NCBI GenBank assembly: GCA_002374095.1
Contig: DFKY01000002.1
Span: 1 to 64,000, forward strand
Source of the DNA: Lachnospiraceae bacterium UBA3633
GTDB lineage: Bacteria > Bacillota > Clostridia > Lachnospirales > Lachnospiraceae
DNA length: 64,000 bases
Direction: 5' to 3'
Below are positions 16,458 to 25,360 of the stretch, in pieces. The notes beneath the pieces are model-generated. The model was not told the origin of the DNA and did not search any database. It worked only from the letters and a program-made list of their open reading frames with translations. Numbering within the stretch: position 1 is the first letter of the stretch; each line of letters opens with the position of its first letter. A program made the translations under genes and the position numbers.

Positions 16458-18941
16458 TTATGGTTTTATTTTTGTGATGCTTGTCACTTTTGCTTCATCA
16501 CTACTCTTCATTATACGAACACCTGCAGCGGATCTTCCCATCGTCCTTATATCTTTCATAGGTGTCCTTACAACTAAACCTTTTTCATTGATAATCATAA
16601 GGTCTTCATCACCATTTACAAGTTCTGCTCCTACAAGTTTTCCTGATTTTTCATTTGGTTTATAACATATCATTCCTTTACCGCCACGACCTTTTACTGA
16701 AAACTCTGTCGCATCTGTTCTCTTTCCTATACCTTTTTCTGATACAAGTAGAAGTTCTTTTCCTTCGCTTGATACAAGCATTGATATAAGTTCGTCACCT
16801 TCTTTCACTCTTATGCCTCTTATACCACTTGCTGTCCTACCCATATCTCTTATCTTGTCTTCATTGAATCTCATACAGAGACCATTTTTTGTAATAAGGA
16901 ATATATCATCATTTCCTTTTGTAATCTTTGCTGCTATAAGTGTATCACCATCTTTAATGCCAAGTGCTTTTATACCATTTTTTTGAACTTTTTCAAATTC
17001 TGAAAGTCGTGTTTTCTTTATAAGACCTTTTTTTGTTGCAAATAGTAAGTATTTATCATTCGGGCTCGCAGAGCTTGCCCCTACATCTACTGTTTCTTTA
17101 TTATCTATGCCCGCTGTAACATATTCGCCTTCTTTTAGTTTTAACATATTGACTATGGCTGTGCCTCTGGCTGTCCTACTTCCTTCTGGTATCTCATATC
17201 CTTTAATCTGATACATACGACCAAAGTTTGTTATAAACATAAGGGTAGAGTGCTTCGTAGTCATAAAGACATCTTGAACAAAATCGTTTTCAATAGTTGT
17301 CATTCCTTTAACTCCAACTCCACCACGGCTTTGCTTTCTAAATGTATCTGGATCCATGCTCTTTATATATCCAAGATGTGACATCGTTATAACTATATCT
17401 TCTTCTTGTATAAGCTCTTCTGCATTAAAATCTTTATCTTCTTTATCTTCAACTATTTTTGTCGTCCTTTCATCATGCTCTTTTTTCTCCATGTCGATAA
17501 GTTCTTCTTTTATAACCGAAAGAAGTTTCTTATCATCACTTAATATACTTTTATAATATGTTATCTTTTCTTTTAAATCTTTTAATTCGAGTTTTAGTTT
17601 TACAGACTCAAGACTTGTAAGAGCTCTAAGTCTCATATCTACTATGCTTGCTGCCTGTCTCTCTGTAAAACCAAATCTCTTTACAAGATTTACTTTTGCT
17701 TCTTCTCCGTCTGCTGATTCTTTTATAGTCTTTATAACTTCATCAATTATATCGATGGCTTTTATCAGACCTTCTAATATATGGGCTCTATCTTCTGCTT
17801 TCTTCAAATCATACTTGGTCCTACGAGTCACCACTATCTCTTGATGCTTTAAAAATTCATCAAGCATCTCTCGGATATTGAGGGTCTTTGGGACGCCATC
17901 CACTATGCAAAGCATAATGATAGAAAAACTTGATTGAAGATCTGTCATCTTATAAAGTTGATTAAGTATGATATTGGCTGATGCATCTTTTTTAAGTGTT
18001 ATCTCTATCTTGTCTGTCGTCTTTTTGCCATAGACGTCAAGTACATGTGTTATGCCTTCTATCTTTTTATCCTTTACAAGAGTTGCTATCTTCTCTATAA
18101 GCTCTGATCTATGGACAAGATATGGAAGGTCGTGTACTATTATTTTTTGTCTTCCTTTATCGTCTGCTACTATCTCACAATTTGCTCTTATCTTTACTTT
18201 GCCTCGTCCAGTTGTAAGATAATCATTTATACCTTTTCTACCAAGTATAAGAGCTCCAGTAGGAAAGTCTGGTCCTTTTATAATATCAAGTATCTCTTCT
18301 ATGCTTGTCTCTTTATCTTCACATTTATTGTCTATAATCTTTATGACAGCATTTATTACTTCAGTAAAATTGTGTGGTGGAATGTTGGTAGCCATACCAA
18401 CTGCTATACCTGTAGTACCATTTACAAGAAGATTTGGAAATCTTGCAGGAAGAACTACTGGCTCTTCATATTCATTGGAAAAGTTTGGTACAAAATCTAC
18501 TTCATCTTTATTTATACCATCAAGCATAAGAGCAGCCATCTTTGACATCTTTGCTTCTGTATAACGCATAGCTGCTGGACTATCACCATCTTCTGATCCA
18601 AAGTTTCCTTGCTTGTCTATAAGGACTTTTCTATAGTTCCAAGGTTGACCCATGCCAACAAGCGCACCATATATTGATGAATCACCATGTGGGTGATATT
18701 TACCCATAGTCTCACCAACAATCGTAGCACATTTTTTTGTCTTCTTTTCTGGTGTCACACCAAGTGCTTGAAGAGCATAGAGAATACGTCTCTGAACTGG
18801 TTTTAGTCCATCTCTCACATCTGGAAGTGCACGAGAAACTATAACAGACATAGAATAGTCAAGATAACTATTCTCCATCGTCCGCTTTAGATCTACTTCT
18901 TTAATTTTGTCATATACATTTGGTTCCATATTTTTATACAT
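16458..18941 (-). CDS. gyrA: DNA gyrase subunit A
   Basis: This 827-residue GyrA introduces negative supercoils together with GyrB. The breakage-reunion domain is intact: ALPDVRDGLKPVQRRILYAL, and catalytic Tyr127 in AAMRYTEA. The quinolone-determining stretch is HPHGDSSIYGALV. Ser88 corresponds to E. coli Ser83, while Gly92 sits where E. coli has Asp87. The C-terminal beta-pinwheel carries QSRGGVGVKGM, close to the GyrA-box consensus, which supports gyrase rather than topoisomerase IV. Within the pinwheel a stretch of about ten extra residues (VDVGASSASPN) is encoded by the GC-rich dispersed repeat at 17061-17088. Its start overlaps the gyrB end by 8 bases. Confidence 0.97.
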   Translation of the reverse strand: MYKNMEPNVYDKIKEVDLKRTMENSYLDYSMSVIVSRALPDVRDGLKPVQRRILYALQALGVTPEKKTKKCATIVGETMGKYHPHGDSSIYGALVGMGQPWNYRKVLIDKQGNFGSEDGDSPAAMRYTEAKMSKMAALMLDGINKDEVDFVPNFSNEYEEPVVLPARFPNLLVNGTTGIAVGMATNIPPHNFTEVINAVIKIIDNKCEDKETSIEEILDIIKGPDFPTGALILGRKGINDYLTTGRGKVKIRANCEIVADDKGRQKIIVHDLPYLVHRSELIEKIATLVKDKKIEGITHVLDVYGKKTTDKIEITLKKDASANIILNQLYKMTDLQSSFSIIMLCIVDGVPKTLNIREMLDEFLKHQEIVVTRRTKYDLKKAEDRAHILEGLIKAIDIIDEVIKTIKESADGEEAKVNLVKRFGFTERQAASIVDMRLRALTSLESVKLKLELKDLKEKITYYKSILSDDKKLLSVIKEELIDMEKKEHDERTTKIVEDKEDKDFNAEELIQEEDIVITMSHLGYIKSMDPDTFRKQSRGGVGVKGMTTIENDFVQDVFMTTKHSTLMFITNFGRMYQIKGYEIPEGSRTARGTAIVNMLKLKEGEYVTAGIDNKETVDVGASSASPNDKYLLFATKKGLIKKTRLSEFEKVQKNGIKALGIKDGDTLIAAKITKGNDDIFLITKNGLCMRFNEDKIRDMGRTASGIRGIRVKEGDELISMLVSSEGKELLLVSEKGIGKRTDATEFSVKGRGGKGMICYKPNEKSGKLVGAELVNGDEDLMIINEKGLVVRTPMKDIRTMGRSAAGVRIMKSSDEAKVTSITKIKP
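17061..17090. repeat. GC-rich dispersed repeat inserted in frame in gyrA
   Basis: The segment beginning CGGGCTCGCAGAGCTTGCCC and ending CTACATCTAC is a G+C-rich patch in A+T-rich gyrA. It matches the copy at 14901-14930 at 27 of 30 positions. It adds VDVGASSASPN where GyrA homologues have a short loop before KYLLFATKKG. Confidence 0.85.
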
Positions 18942-20856
18942 CTAAGTTCTGCACATATTTTGCGTTTTCTTCTATAAATACTCTACGTGGTTCTACTTCA
19001 TCTCCCATAAGAGTGGTAAAGGTAAGGTCAAGCTCTGATGCTGCATCATCATTCATATTGACACGAAGAAGTACTCTTGTCTCTGGATCCATCGTAGTCT
19101 CTGCAAGTTCTTCTGTATCCATCTCACCAAGACCTTTGTATCTTGACACATCTGCATCATCACCAAGCTCTTTTACTCTCTCATCTTTTTCTGCATCTGA
19201 ATAAGCATAATAAAATTTCTTGCCTTTTGATACTTTGAAAAGAGGAGGCTGTGCTATATATACATGTCCTTCCTTTATAAGCTGTGGTAAAAATCTATAT
19301 AAAAATGTAAGCATAAGTGTAGCAATGTGTGCTCCATCTACATCTGCATCAGTCATAATTATAATCTTGTCATAGCGAAGTTTCTTTATATCAAATTCAT
19401 CTTTTATGCCTGTGCCAAATGCAGTAATCATACCTGTAATCTCTGCGTTTTCATACATACGCTGTTCGTTGGCTTTCTCAACATTTAAAATCTTTCCACG
19501 AAGAGGCATAACTGCTTGATACCTACTATCTCTACCATCTTTTGCTGGACCAAGAGCAGAATCTCCCTCTACTATAAATATCTCACAGAGCTTTGCGTCT
19601 CTCTCACTACAATCTACAAGCTTTCCTGGAAGACCTCCACCTTCAAGAGCAGTCTTTCTTCTTGTCAGATCTCTTGCTTTTCTTGCAGCATCTCTTGCCT
19701 TTCTTGCCAATATTGCTTTCTCACATATGCTTTTTCCTATGATAGGATTTTGCTCCAAGAAATATTTAAAATTATCTGTAAGAATTCCTTGTACAGCAAA
19801 CTGTGCTTCTGATGTGCCAAGTTTTTGTTTTGTCTGTCCTTCAAATTCTGGATCTTCTATCTTTACTGATACTATTGCTGTAAGACCTTCTCTTATATCT
19901 TCACCTGATAAGTTTTCTTCACTTTCTTTTAGATACTTTTGTTCTCTTGCATAATCATTTAATGCTTTAGTAAGCGCATTCTTAAATCCTGTAAGATGTG
20001 TGCCTCCTTCTGGAGTATTGATGTTATTGACAAAAGTATATATTGCTTCTTGATATTCTTCGTTGTGCTGAAGTGCTACTTCAACAAGTATATTATCTTT
20101 TGTCCCTTCACAATAAAAAACTTTATCATATACTGGTTTTTTACCTTTATTGATAAACTCTACAAATTCTTTTATACCACCTTCATAATGAAAAACTTTT
20201 TCTTTCTCTTTTCCCTCTCTTAAATCTTTAAGAGTTATCTTTAATCCTTTAGTAAGAAAAGCTGTCTCACGAAGACGAGTTTTTAATGTATCATAATTAT
20301 ATATTGTTGTCTCAAAGATTGTATCATCTGGCTCAAAATGAACTTCTGTACCATGTTCATCTTTATCACAATCACCGATTATAGAAACATTAGTTGTAGG
20401 AATACCTTTTTCATAAGTCTGAGAATATATATGTCCGTCTTTATAAACTTTTACTGTAAGTTTTTTTGATAAAGCATTAACTACTGATGCACCTACACCA
20501 TGAAGTCCGCCTGATACTTTGTATCCTCCACCGCCAAATTTTCCACCTGCATGAAGAACTGTAAAAACTATCTCGAGTGCAGATTTTCCTGTGCCCTCTT
20601 TTACATCTACAGGCACGCCTCTTCCATTATCTCTTACAGTTATAGAATTATCACTTTCTATCGTTACTTTTATATCATCACAAAAACCAGCAAGAGCTTC
20701 ATCAACAGAATTATCTACTATCTCATATACTATGTGATGAAGACCTCTCTCGCCAGTAGATCCTATATACATGCCTGGTCGTACTCTAACTGGTTCAAGT
20801 CCTTCTAGAACTTGAATCTGTTCAGCACCATATTTTTCGTTTTCAATATTTTTCAT
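18934..20856 (-). CDS. gyrB: DNA gyrase subunit B
   Basis: This 640-residue GyrB has the GHKL ATPase domain (MYIGSTGERGLHHIVYEIVD, DNGRGVPVD, GGLHGVGASVVNALS), the transducer, and the Toprim domain (EGDSALGPAKDGRD, PLRGKILNVEKA, DADVDGAHI). The C-terminal tail (MDTEELAETTMDPETR) is present. The usual EGDSAGGSAKQGRD motif is altered to ALGPA, while the catalytic Glu and the DxDxD acidic residues remain. It sits between recF (14-base overlap) and gyrA (8-base overlap), so the three are translationally coupled. Confidence 0.97.
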   Translation of the reverse strand: MKNIENEKYGAEQIQVLEGLEPVRVRPGMYIGSTGERGLHHIVYEIVDNSVDEALAGFCDDIKVTIESDNSITVRDNGRGVPVDVKEGTGKSALEIVFTVLHAGGKFGGGGYKVSGGLHGVGASVVNALSKKLTVKVYKDGHIYSQTYEKGIPTTNVSIIGDCDKDEHGTEVHFEPDDTIFETTIYNYDTLKTRLRETAFLTKGLKITLKDLREGKEKEKVFHYEGGIKEFVEFINKGKKPVYDKVFYCEGTKDNILVEVALQHNEEYQEAIYTFVNNINTPEGGTHLTGFKNALTKALNDYAREQKYLKESEENLSGEDIREGLTAIVSVKIEDPEFEGQTKQKLGTSEAQFAVQGILTDNFKYFLEQNPIIGKSICEKAILARKARDAARKARDLTRRKTALEGGGLPGKLVDCSERDAKLCEIFIVEGDSALGPAKDGRDSRYQAVMPLRGKILNVEKANEQRMYENAEITGMITAFGTGIKDEFDIKKLRYDKIIIMTDADVDGAHIATLMLTFLYRFLPQLIKEGHVYIAQPPLFKVSKGKKFYYAYSDAEKDERVKELGDDADVSRYKGLGEMDTEELAETTMDPETRVLLRVNMNDDAASELDLTFTTLMGDEVEPRRVFIEENAKYVQNLDV

Positions 20857-21979
20857 TTATTATTTCTTCTACTTTATTATTTATAACTCTAAATATTTTA
20901 TTGGGTCTTAGTAATTCAAATACATTTCTTTTCATTCCTGTACAAGTAATTATCGTCTGTATACCATCAAGACTTTCTACAAGCTCTTTTTGTCTTCTTT
21001 CATCTAATTCTGAAAATACATCATCAAGTAAAAGAACAGGTGTATCATTTCTTTTTTCTTTTACTATCATAAGTTCTGAAAGTTTTAGACATATTGCCGC
21101 TGTCTTTTTTTGCCCTTGAGATCCATATTTTCTTAAATCTTTATCTTTTACAAAAAAGCTTATATCATCTCTATGAGGGCCTATATTTGTAAAACCTGAT
21201 ATAATATCATTTTCTTTACTTTCTTCTAATTCTTTTCTATACGTATCTTTTATACTTTGTATATTCTTTTCTTTTTCCAATATATCACTTTCGTAATCTA
21301 TTATTAACTCTTCTTTTTCACTTGAAATCTTTCCATAAATATTTTTTACTTTTTTAGATAAGTCTTCTATATTTTCTCTTCTTTTTTTTATGATTTCTAC
21401 ACCATAATTTATAATTTCTTCGTCGTATGATGATAAAAAATTGATTAGTTCTTTTTTATTCTCACCAAATGAACCTTTTATATCTTTTAATAAAGCATTT
21501 CTTTGATTTAATGATTTATTGTAATTTGCCAAAAGACTTATATATATTTTATCTATCTGACAGATCTCATTATTTAAAAATCTTCTTCTCTCGCTTGGCC
21601 CTTTTGTAATAATCTCTAAATCTTCTGGAGCAAAAAGAACTGTCGAAAATAATCCTAAAAAAGATGAAAGTTTTTCTATTTTTACTTTATTTATATATAT
21701 TTCTTTTTTATTTTCTTTATTTATATATATATCAATAATATTTTCTTTTTCTAATATATAAGTAAGTTGTATATGAGAATTTTCTTCATCAAAATTTATA
21801 ATTTCTTTTTCTTTGCTTCCCTTATATGATTTTGATGTAGCACATATAAAAATTGCTTCAAGAAGATTTGTCTTTCCTTCTGCATTATTACCATAAAAAA
21901 TATTTACTTTAGGGTCAAATGTTATATTGGTCTCTTTATAATTTCTATAGTTTTTTAAATATAAATTTTTTATATACAT
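20843..21979 (-). CDS. recF: DNA replication and repair protein RecF
   Basis: This 378-residue SMC-like ATPase acts in RecFOR gap repair. Walker A is GNNAEGKTNLLEA (residues about 30-42), the signature region is YGSQGQKKTAAICLKL, and Walker B is LLLDDVFSELDERR. The opening LYLKNYRNYKET is characteristic. It begins one base after the dnaN stop and overlaps gyrB by 14 bases. The usual RNA-binding YaaA/RlbA gene between dnaN and recF is absent. Confidence 0.95.
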   Translation of the reverse strand: MYIKNLYLKNYRNYKETNITFDPKVNIFYGNNAEGKTNLLEAIFICATSKSYKGSKEKEIINFDEENSHIQLTYILEKENIIDIYINKENKKEIYINKVKIEKLSSFLGLFSTVLFAPEDLEIITKGPSERRRFLNNEICQIDKIYISLLANYNKSLNQRNALLKDIKGSFGENKKELINFLSSYDEEIINYGVEIIKKRRENIEDLSKKVKNIYGKISSEKEELIIDYESDILEKEKNIQSIKDTYRKELEESKENDIISGFTNIGPHRDDISFFVKDKDLRKYGSQGQKKTAAICLKLSELMIVKEKRNDTPVLLLDDVFSELDERRQKELVESLDGIQTIITCTGMKRNVFELLRPNKIFRVINNKVEEIINEKY

Positions 21980-21980
21980 T

Positions 21981-23093
21981 TTATATTTTTACTGGTGTTA
22001 GTAAAAATGAAAATGTTTCTTGCTTATCTTTTATAATAAGAGGTTGTTTTGATCCAGCAAAATAAAGAATTATATTTTCATCTTCTATCACACTAAGTAT
22101 TTTTATTAAATTTTTTGCATTAAATGCTATTGTAAGATCTTTACCTGTCTTTTTAGCTTCTAATTCTTCATGAGAATCTCCAGAAAGAGAATTTAAGTTA
22201 ATATCTATTTTTTCATCTTTTATATCAAAAATAACAGGTTTGTTGTCGTTTTCTCTAAGTAAAGGAATAGATCTTCTTAAAGAATCATAAAAATTAGTTT
22301 TATTGAGTATTACTTTTGTAGAATATTCTAAATTGAAAATCCTGTCTGTCTCTATATATGAATTTGGTATTATGATTGATGTAAAAAGAGTATTATTAAA
22401 TTCAAAAGATATATTTTTATCATTGATATATATGTATACATCTTTATTTACTTCACCTTTTATAAGTCTATATAATTCTTCTAAAGCAGATCCTGGAATT
22501 ATTTTTTTATATACTTTATCATTTCCTATAATTTTTTCATTTATGATAGAAATAATATATCCATCCATTGATTTTGCTGTAAAATTTTCTTTATTTATAT
22601 CAAAATAAATTCCTTTTAATATAATATTTCCTGTATCTCCTGTCCTATCATAATAATATATAGTCTTTTCTAATATTTTCTTTAATTTTAGTTCATTTAA
22701 TATAAGGACATTTTCTTTATTTACATTTACAGAATTAGGATATGTAGAATCATCTTTTGCTTGAATATTTTTTACTATATTACTTCCACAAGTTATCTTA
22801 CACTCTTTATTTTCTTTTACTTCTAATTCTATAAAAGAATCATCAGGCATTGGCCTTATAATTTCTAATAAATAATTACAATCAATTGCTGCTTTACCTT
22901 TTTCTTTTATCTCTCCTTCTGCTTCTTTCTTTATATTTATTTCTTTTCCATCTTGAGCGATAAGATATATATTTTCCTTACTTGCATCTATAAGGACACA
23001 ATCTAATATCTTATATATATTTCCTTTTTTTATAATTTTATTAACAATTTGTAATGATTCTAAAAACTCTTCTTTTTTAAATTCTATTTTCAT
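21981..23093 (-). CDS. dnaN: DNA polymerase III sliding clamp (beta subunit)
   Basis: This is a 370-residue beta clamp with the usual three-domain length. The N-terminal domain starts MKIEFKKEEFLESLQIVNKI and the protein ends FSFLLTPVKI, a typical C-terminal pattern around the clamp hydrophobic pocket. It is placed directly after dnaA with a 129-base gap that holds DnaA-box-like sequence. An AGGAGGGCC-type ribosome binding site precedes the ATG. Primary sequence is diverged and very Lys/Ile-rich, as elsewhere in this genome. Confidence 0.94.
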   Translation of the reverse strand: MKIEFKKEEFLESLQIVNKIIKKGNIYKILDCVLIDASKENIYLIAQDGKEINIKKEAEGEIKEKGKAAIDCNYLLEIIRPMPDDSFIELEVKENKECKITCGSNIVKNIQAKDDSTYPNSVNVNKENVLILNELKLKKILEKTIYYYDRTGDTGNIILKGIYFDINKENFTAKSMDGYIISIINEKIIGNDKVYKKIIPGSALEELYRLIKGEVNKDVYIYINDKNISFEFNNTLFTSIIIPNSYIETDRIFNLEYSTKVILNKTNFYDSLRRSIPLLRENDNKPVIFDIKDEKIDINLNSLSGDSHEELEAKKTGKDLTIAFNAKNLIKILSVIEDENIILYFAGSKQPLIIKDKQETFSFLLTPVKI

Positions 23094-23222
23094 AAAGGCC
23101 CTCCTTTATTATTATATTATTTATATATTATTTATTATTATTAGTAGTGTTTATTTGTTAAAAAGTCTTAAAATCCTTTATTATAATGTGTTTTTTTAAA
23201 TACTTTTTTGTGGAAAAATGTA
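23094..23222. other. dnaA-dnaN intergenic region, probable second half of oriC
   Basis: This 129-base very A+T-rich gap contains TGTGGAAAA (23211-23219), whose complement TTTTCCACA differs at one base from the DnaA box TTATCCACA. A strong AT run (TATTATTTATATATTATTTA) could be an unwinding element. The arrangement resembles bipartite Bacillus-type origins, but only one credible box is seen. Confidence 0.4.
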
Positions 23223-24581
23223 TTATAATAACAATTTTTCTTTTATATTCTTTATATTTTCTGATATTTCCTTTTCATTCATTCTTTCTTCTATTTTTTT
23301 ACATGAATTAATAATTGTACTATGATCTCTGCTAAAAAATTCACCTATTTTCTCTTGAGTTATATCTTTTATAAGGTTTCTACAAAGGAATATAGATATA
23401 TCTCTTGCATATACAAATTCTCTTTTTCTTTTTGGTCCACATACATCAAGAATATTAACACCAAAATAATCACAGACTTCTTTTGTGATTCTTTCAGGAG
23501 TTATTTTTTTATCATCTTTATTTTTAATTTCAGTAAGTCTTTCTTTTGCAAGTTCAAGAGTCACAGGCTTTTTTATAAGTTTTGAATAAAGAATTATATT
23601 TTTAAGAGAAGATTCTAATTCTCTAATATTAGATTTTACGTTTTTAGCAATATATTTTATAACTTCATTATCTACTGGATATTCTGGGTGAAGAATCTCT
23701 ACCTTTTTTCTAAGAATTGTTATTCTTGTCTCATAATCTGGAAGAAGCATTTCACAAGTAAGACCCCAAGAAAACCTTGATATAAGTCTATCTTCCATAT
23801 CATTTCCCATATCTTTCAATGATTTATCAGATGTTAATACAATTTGTCTTTTATTTTCATATAAAGCATTGAAAGTATTGAAAAAGTCATCTTGTGTTTT
23901 TTCTTTTCCTGCAAGTGTGTGAATATCATCAATCAACAAGATATCAACATTTCTATATTTGTTTTTGAATTCGCTTATTTTTTTATTGGCAATACTATCT
24001 ACATATTCTTGTGCATATTGTTCACAACTTGTGTAAATAATATTGAGATAAGGGTTTCTTTTTAGTGCATAGTGGGCAATTGCTTGGATAAGATGAGTCT
24101 TTCCAAGGCCTGTCTTGCCAGAAATAAAAAGAGGATTATAGTTGTCGCCAGGATTTTCTGCAACAGCAATACTTGCTGCATAAGCAACAGCATTTGAATC
24201 ACCCTGAACAAAGTTTTCAAAAGAATTGAGGGGGTTGTTAATGCCAGATGCTTTAAGAAGCGTCTCAAACTCGGCATTTTCTTCTTTAATCTTTTTGATA
24301 GGGGAATTTTTGGTCTTAAATATAATCTCAAGATTTTCTGTAGATATGCCAGTTTCATGAGATATAGCGACACGGAGCATAGAAAGAATCCTTGATTGAA
24401 GGAAGCTTATATAACCTTCCTCTGGAACTTCTAAAAAGACTATATTTTTCTCTATTTTTAAGGGTTTTATAATATCTTTGATAAAAGCATCATATACATG
24501 ATCGCTTATCTCAAAGTCCTCTTTCATCTGAAGTAAAAGCTTTTGCCAATTATTGTTTAATTTTTCAAAAACTTTAGACAT
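23223..24581 (-). CDS. dnaA: Chromosomal replication initiator DnaA
   Basis: This 452-residue initiator has all four domains: the N-terminal helical domain (NNNWQKLLLQMKEDF), a linker, AAA+ domain III with Walker A SGKTGLGKTHL (residues about 154-164), Walker B ILLIDDIHTL and arginine-finger region DRLISRF, and domain IV with the DNA-binding signature FFSRDHSTIINSCKK. It initiates replication at the adjacent origin. No Shine-Dalgarno site precedes the ATG, and a consensus promoter ends only 9 bases before it, so the message may be almost leaderless. Confidence 0.97.
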   Translation of the reverse strand: MSKVFEKLNNNWQKLLLQMKEDFEISDHVYDAFIKDIIKPLKIEKNIVFLEVPEEGYISFLQSRILSMLRVAISHETGISTENLEIIFKTKNSPIKKIKEENAEFETLLKASGINNPLNSFENFVQGDSNAVAYAASIAVAENPGDNYNPLFISGKTGLGKTHLIQAIAHYALKRNPYLNIIYTSCEQYAQEYVDSIANKKISEFKNKYRNVDILLIDDIHTLAGKEKTQDDFFNTFNALYENKRQIVLTSDKSLKDMGNDMEDRLISRFSWGLTCEMLLPDYETRITILRKKVEILHPEYPVDNEVIKYIAKNVKSNIRELESSLKNIILYSKLIKKPVTLELAKERLTEIKNKDDKKITPERITKEVCDYFGVNILDVCGPKRKREFVYARDISIFLCRNLIKDITQEKIGEFFSRDHSTIINSCKKIEERMNEKEISENIKNIKEKLLL

Positions 24582-24754
24582 AATATGTATATTATATAAG
24601 AAAATCTATAATAATTCAAGGTGGAAATCAAAAATTTTATTGTTAAAAAGAAAAAAAGATAAAAAAATATATTAGCCAAATATTATAGAAGAAAAAAGAA
24701 AAAAACAATAAGAAACTAACAAGTTATCAACAAGAAAAACAGGGGTATTTAAGA
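24582..24754. other. Probable oriC region upstream of dnaA
   Basis: The divergent region between dnaA and rpmH is extremely A+T-rich. It contains TTATCAACA (24724-24732), one base from the DnaA-box consensus, and poly-purine runs. Gene orientation flips here (minus to the left, plus to the right), as expected for bidirectional replication. Few good boxes are visible, so the exact origin limits are uncertain. Confidence 0.55.
24591..24619 (-). promoter_or_regulatory. Promoter of dnaA, very close to the start codon
   Basis: On the minus strand TTGAAT (24619-24614), a 17-base spacer and TATAAT (24596-24591). The -10 ends 9 bases before the dnaA ATG, giving a predicted 5' leader of only a few bases. 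Confidence 0.6.
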
Positions 24755-24783
24755 TTGACAAAAAACCCAAAATTTACTATACT
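24755..24783 (+). promoter_or_regulatory. Sigma-A promoter of rpmH-rnpA
   Basis: TTGACA (24755-24760), a 17-base spacer and TATACT (24778-24783) drive the rightward ribosomal/RNase P/YidC cluster. An AAAGGAGGA site precedes rpmH. Confidence 0.8.
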
Positions 24784-24839
24784 TTCTATGTTTAGAAAAC
24801 AAAATTTAATATAAAAATAAGGGAAAGGAGGACAAAAAT

Positions 24840-24977
24840 ATGGCAAAAATGACTTTACAGCCAAAAAAAAGACAAAGATTAAAAGTACATGGTTTTAGAT
24901 CAAGGATGAGCACAGCCAATGGAAGAAAGGTACTTTCAGCGAGACGTGCAAAAGGAAGAAAGCAACTTACAGTATAA
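24840..24977 (+). CDS. rpmH: 50S ribosomal protein L34
   Basis: A 45-residue basic protein: [20 protein letters not shown] then [20 protein letters not shown] and a KQLTV end. This is the classic L34 sequence. It is preceded by a strong AAAGGAGGA site and the consensus promoter. An alternative frame open from 24919 overlaps its 3' half in another phase and continues into rnpA. The gene is too short for the usual length cutoffs. Confidence 0.97.
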   Translation: MAKMTLQPKKRQRLKVHGFRSRMSTANGRKVLSARRAKGRKQLTV

Positions 24978-24985
24978 TTTTAATC

Positions 24986-25015
24986 TTGGTCGATTAAAGC
25001 GACCAATTTTTATTT
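24986..25015 (+). terminator. Terminator/attenuator hairpin between rpmH and rnpA
   Basis: A 7-bp perfect stem TTGGTCG (24986-24992)/CGACCAA (25000-25006) with a 7-base loop is followed by TTTTTATTT. It has the form of an intrinsic terminator lying directly on the rnpA start (ATG 25018). It could uncouple abundant L34 synthesis from scarce RNase P protein synthesis. Confidence 0.75.
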
Positions 25016-25017
25016 GG

Positions 25018-25359
25018 ATGAAAAACACAATAAAAAAAAGGACAGATTTTAAAGAGGTGTATGAAAAAGGAAATTCATACGCAACAAAGAATTTGGTTTT
25101 ATTTGTGCTTAAGAAAGGTGCTACGGAAAGAAACCGATATGGGATTTCTGTATCACACAAGGTAGGAAACTCTGTAGTAAGACACACGTTAATAAGAAGG
25201 ATAAGGGAAATATATAGAATATATGAAGGTTCTATGAAAGAAGGATATGATATAGTGTGTGTACTAAGAGTAGGAAGCGAGAAAGCAAAATTTTTAAATT
25301 TACAGGAAGATTTTTTAAGTTTAAGTAAGAGACTGGAATTATACAAGGAAAGGGATTAA
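25018..25359 (+). CDS. rnpA: Ribonuclease P protein component
   Basis: This 113-residue protein subunit of RNase P matures tRNA 5' ends with the RNA subunit. The N-terminus [20 protein letters not shown] and the block [19 protein letters not shown] then [11 protein letters not shown] match the RnpA family, although the usual RNRxKR signature reads RHTLIR here. Start choice is awkward. ATG 25018 gives normal length but lies in the U-tract of a terminator-like hairpin with no Shine-Dalgarno site. The frame also extends upstream to ATG 24919 (preceded by GGATGAG), overlapping rpmH and adding 33 residues. An overlapping extended rnpA is known in Thermus. Confidence 0.9.
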   Translation: MKNTIKKRTDFKEVYEKGNSYATKNLVLFVLKKGATERNRYGISVSHKVGNSVVRHTLIRRIREIYRIYEGSMKEGYDIVCVLRVGSEKAKFLNLQEDFLSLSKRLELYKERD

Positions 25360-25360
25360 A

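Noticed and set aside
24062..24373. 103-residue minus-strand frame inside dnaA
   Set aside because: It is in an alternate frame of dnaA with no family similarity or translation signals.
24919..25017. Treating the full 146-residue frame as the certain rnpA start
   Set aside because: The first 33 residues are the out-of-frame rpmH sequence. A normal-length protein starts at 25018. The extension is reported as a possibility only.
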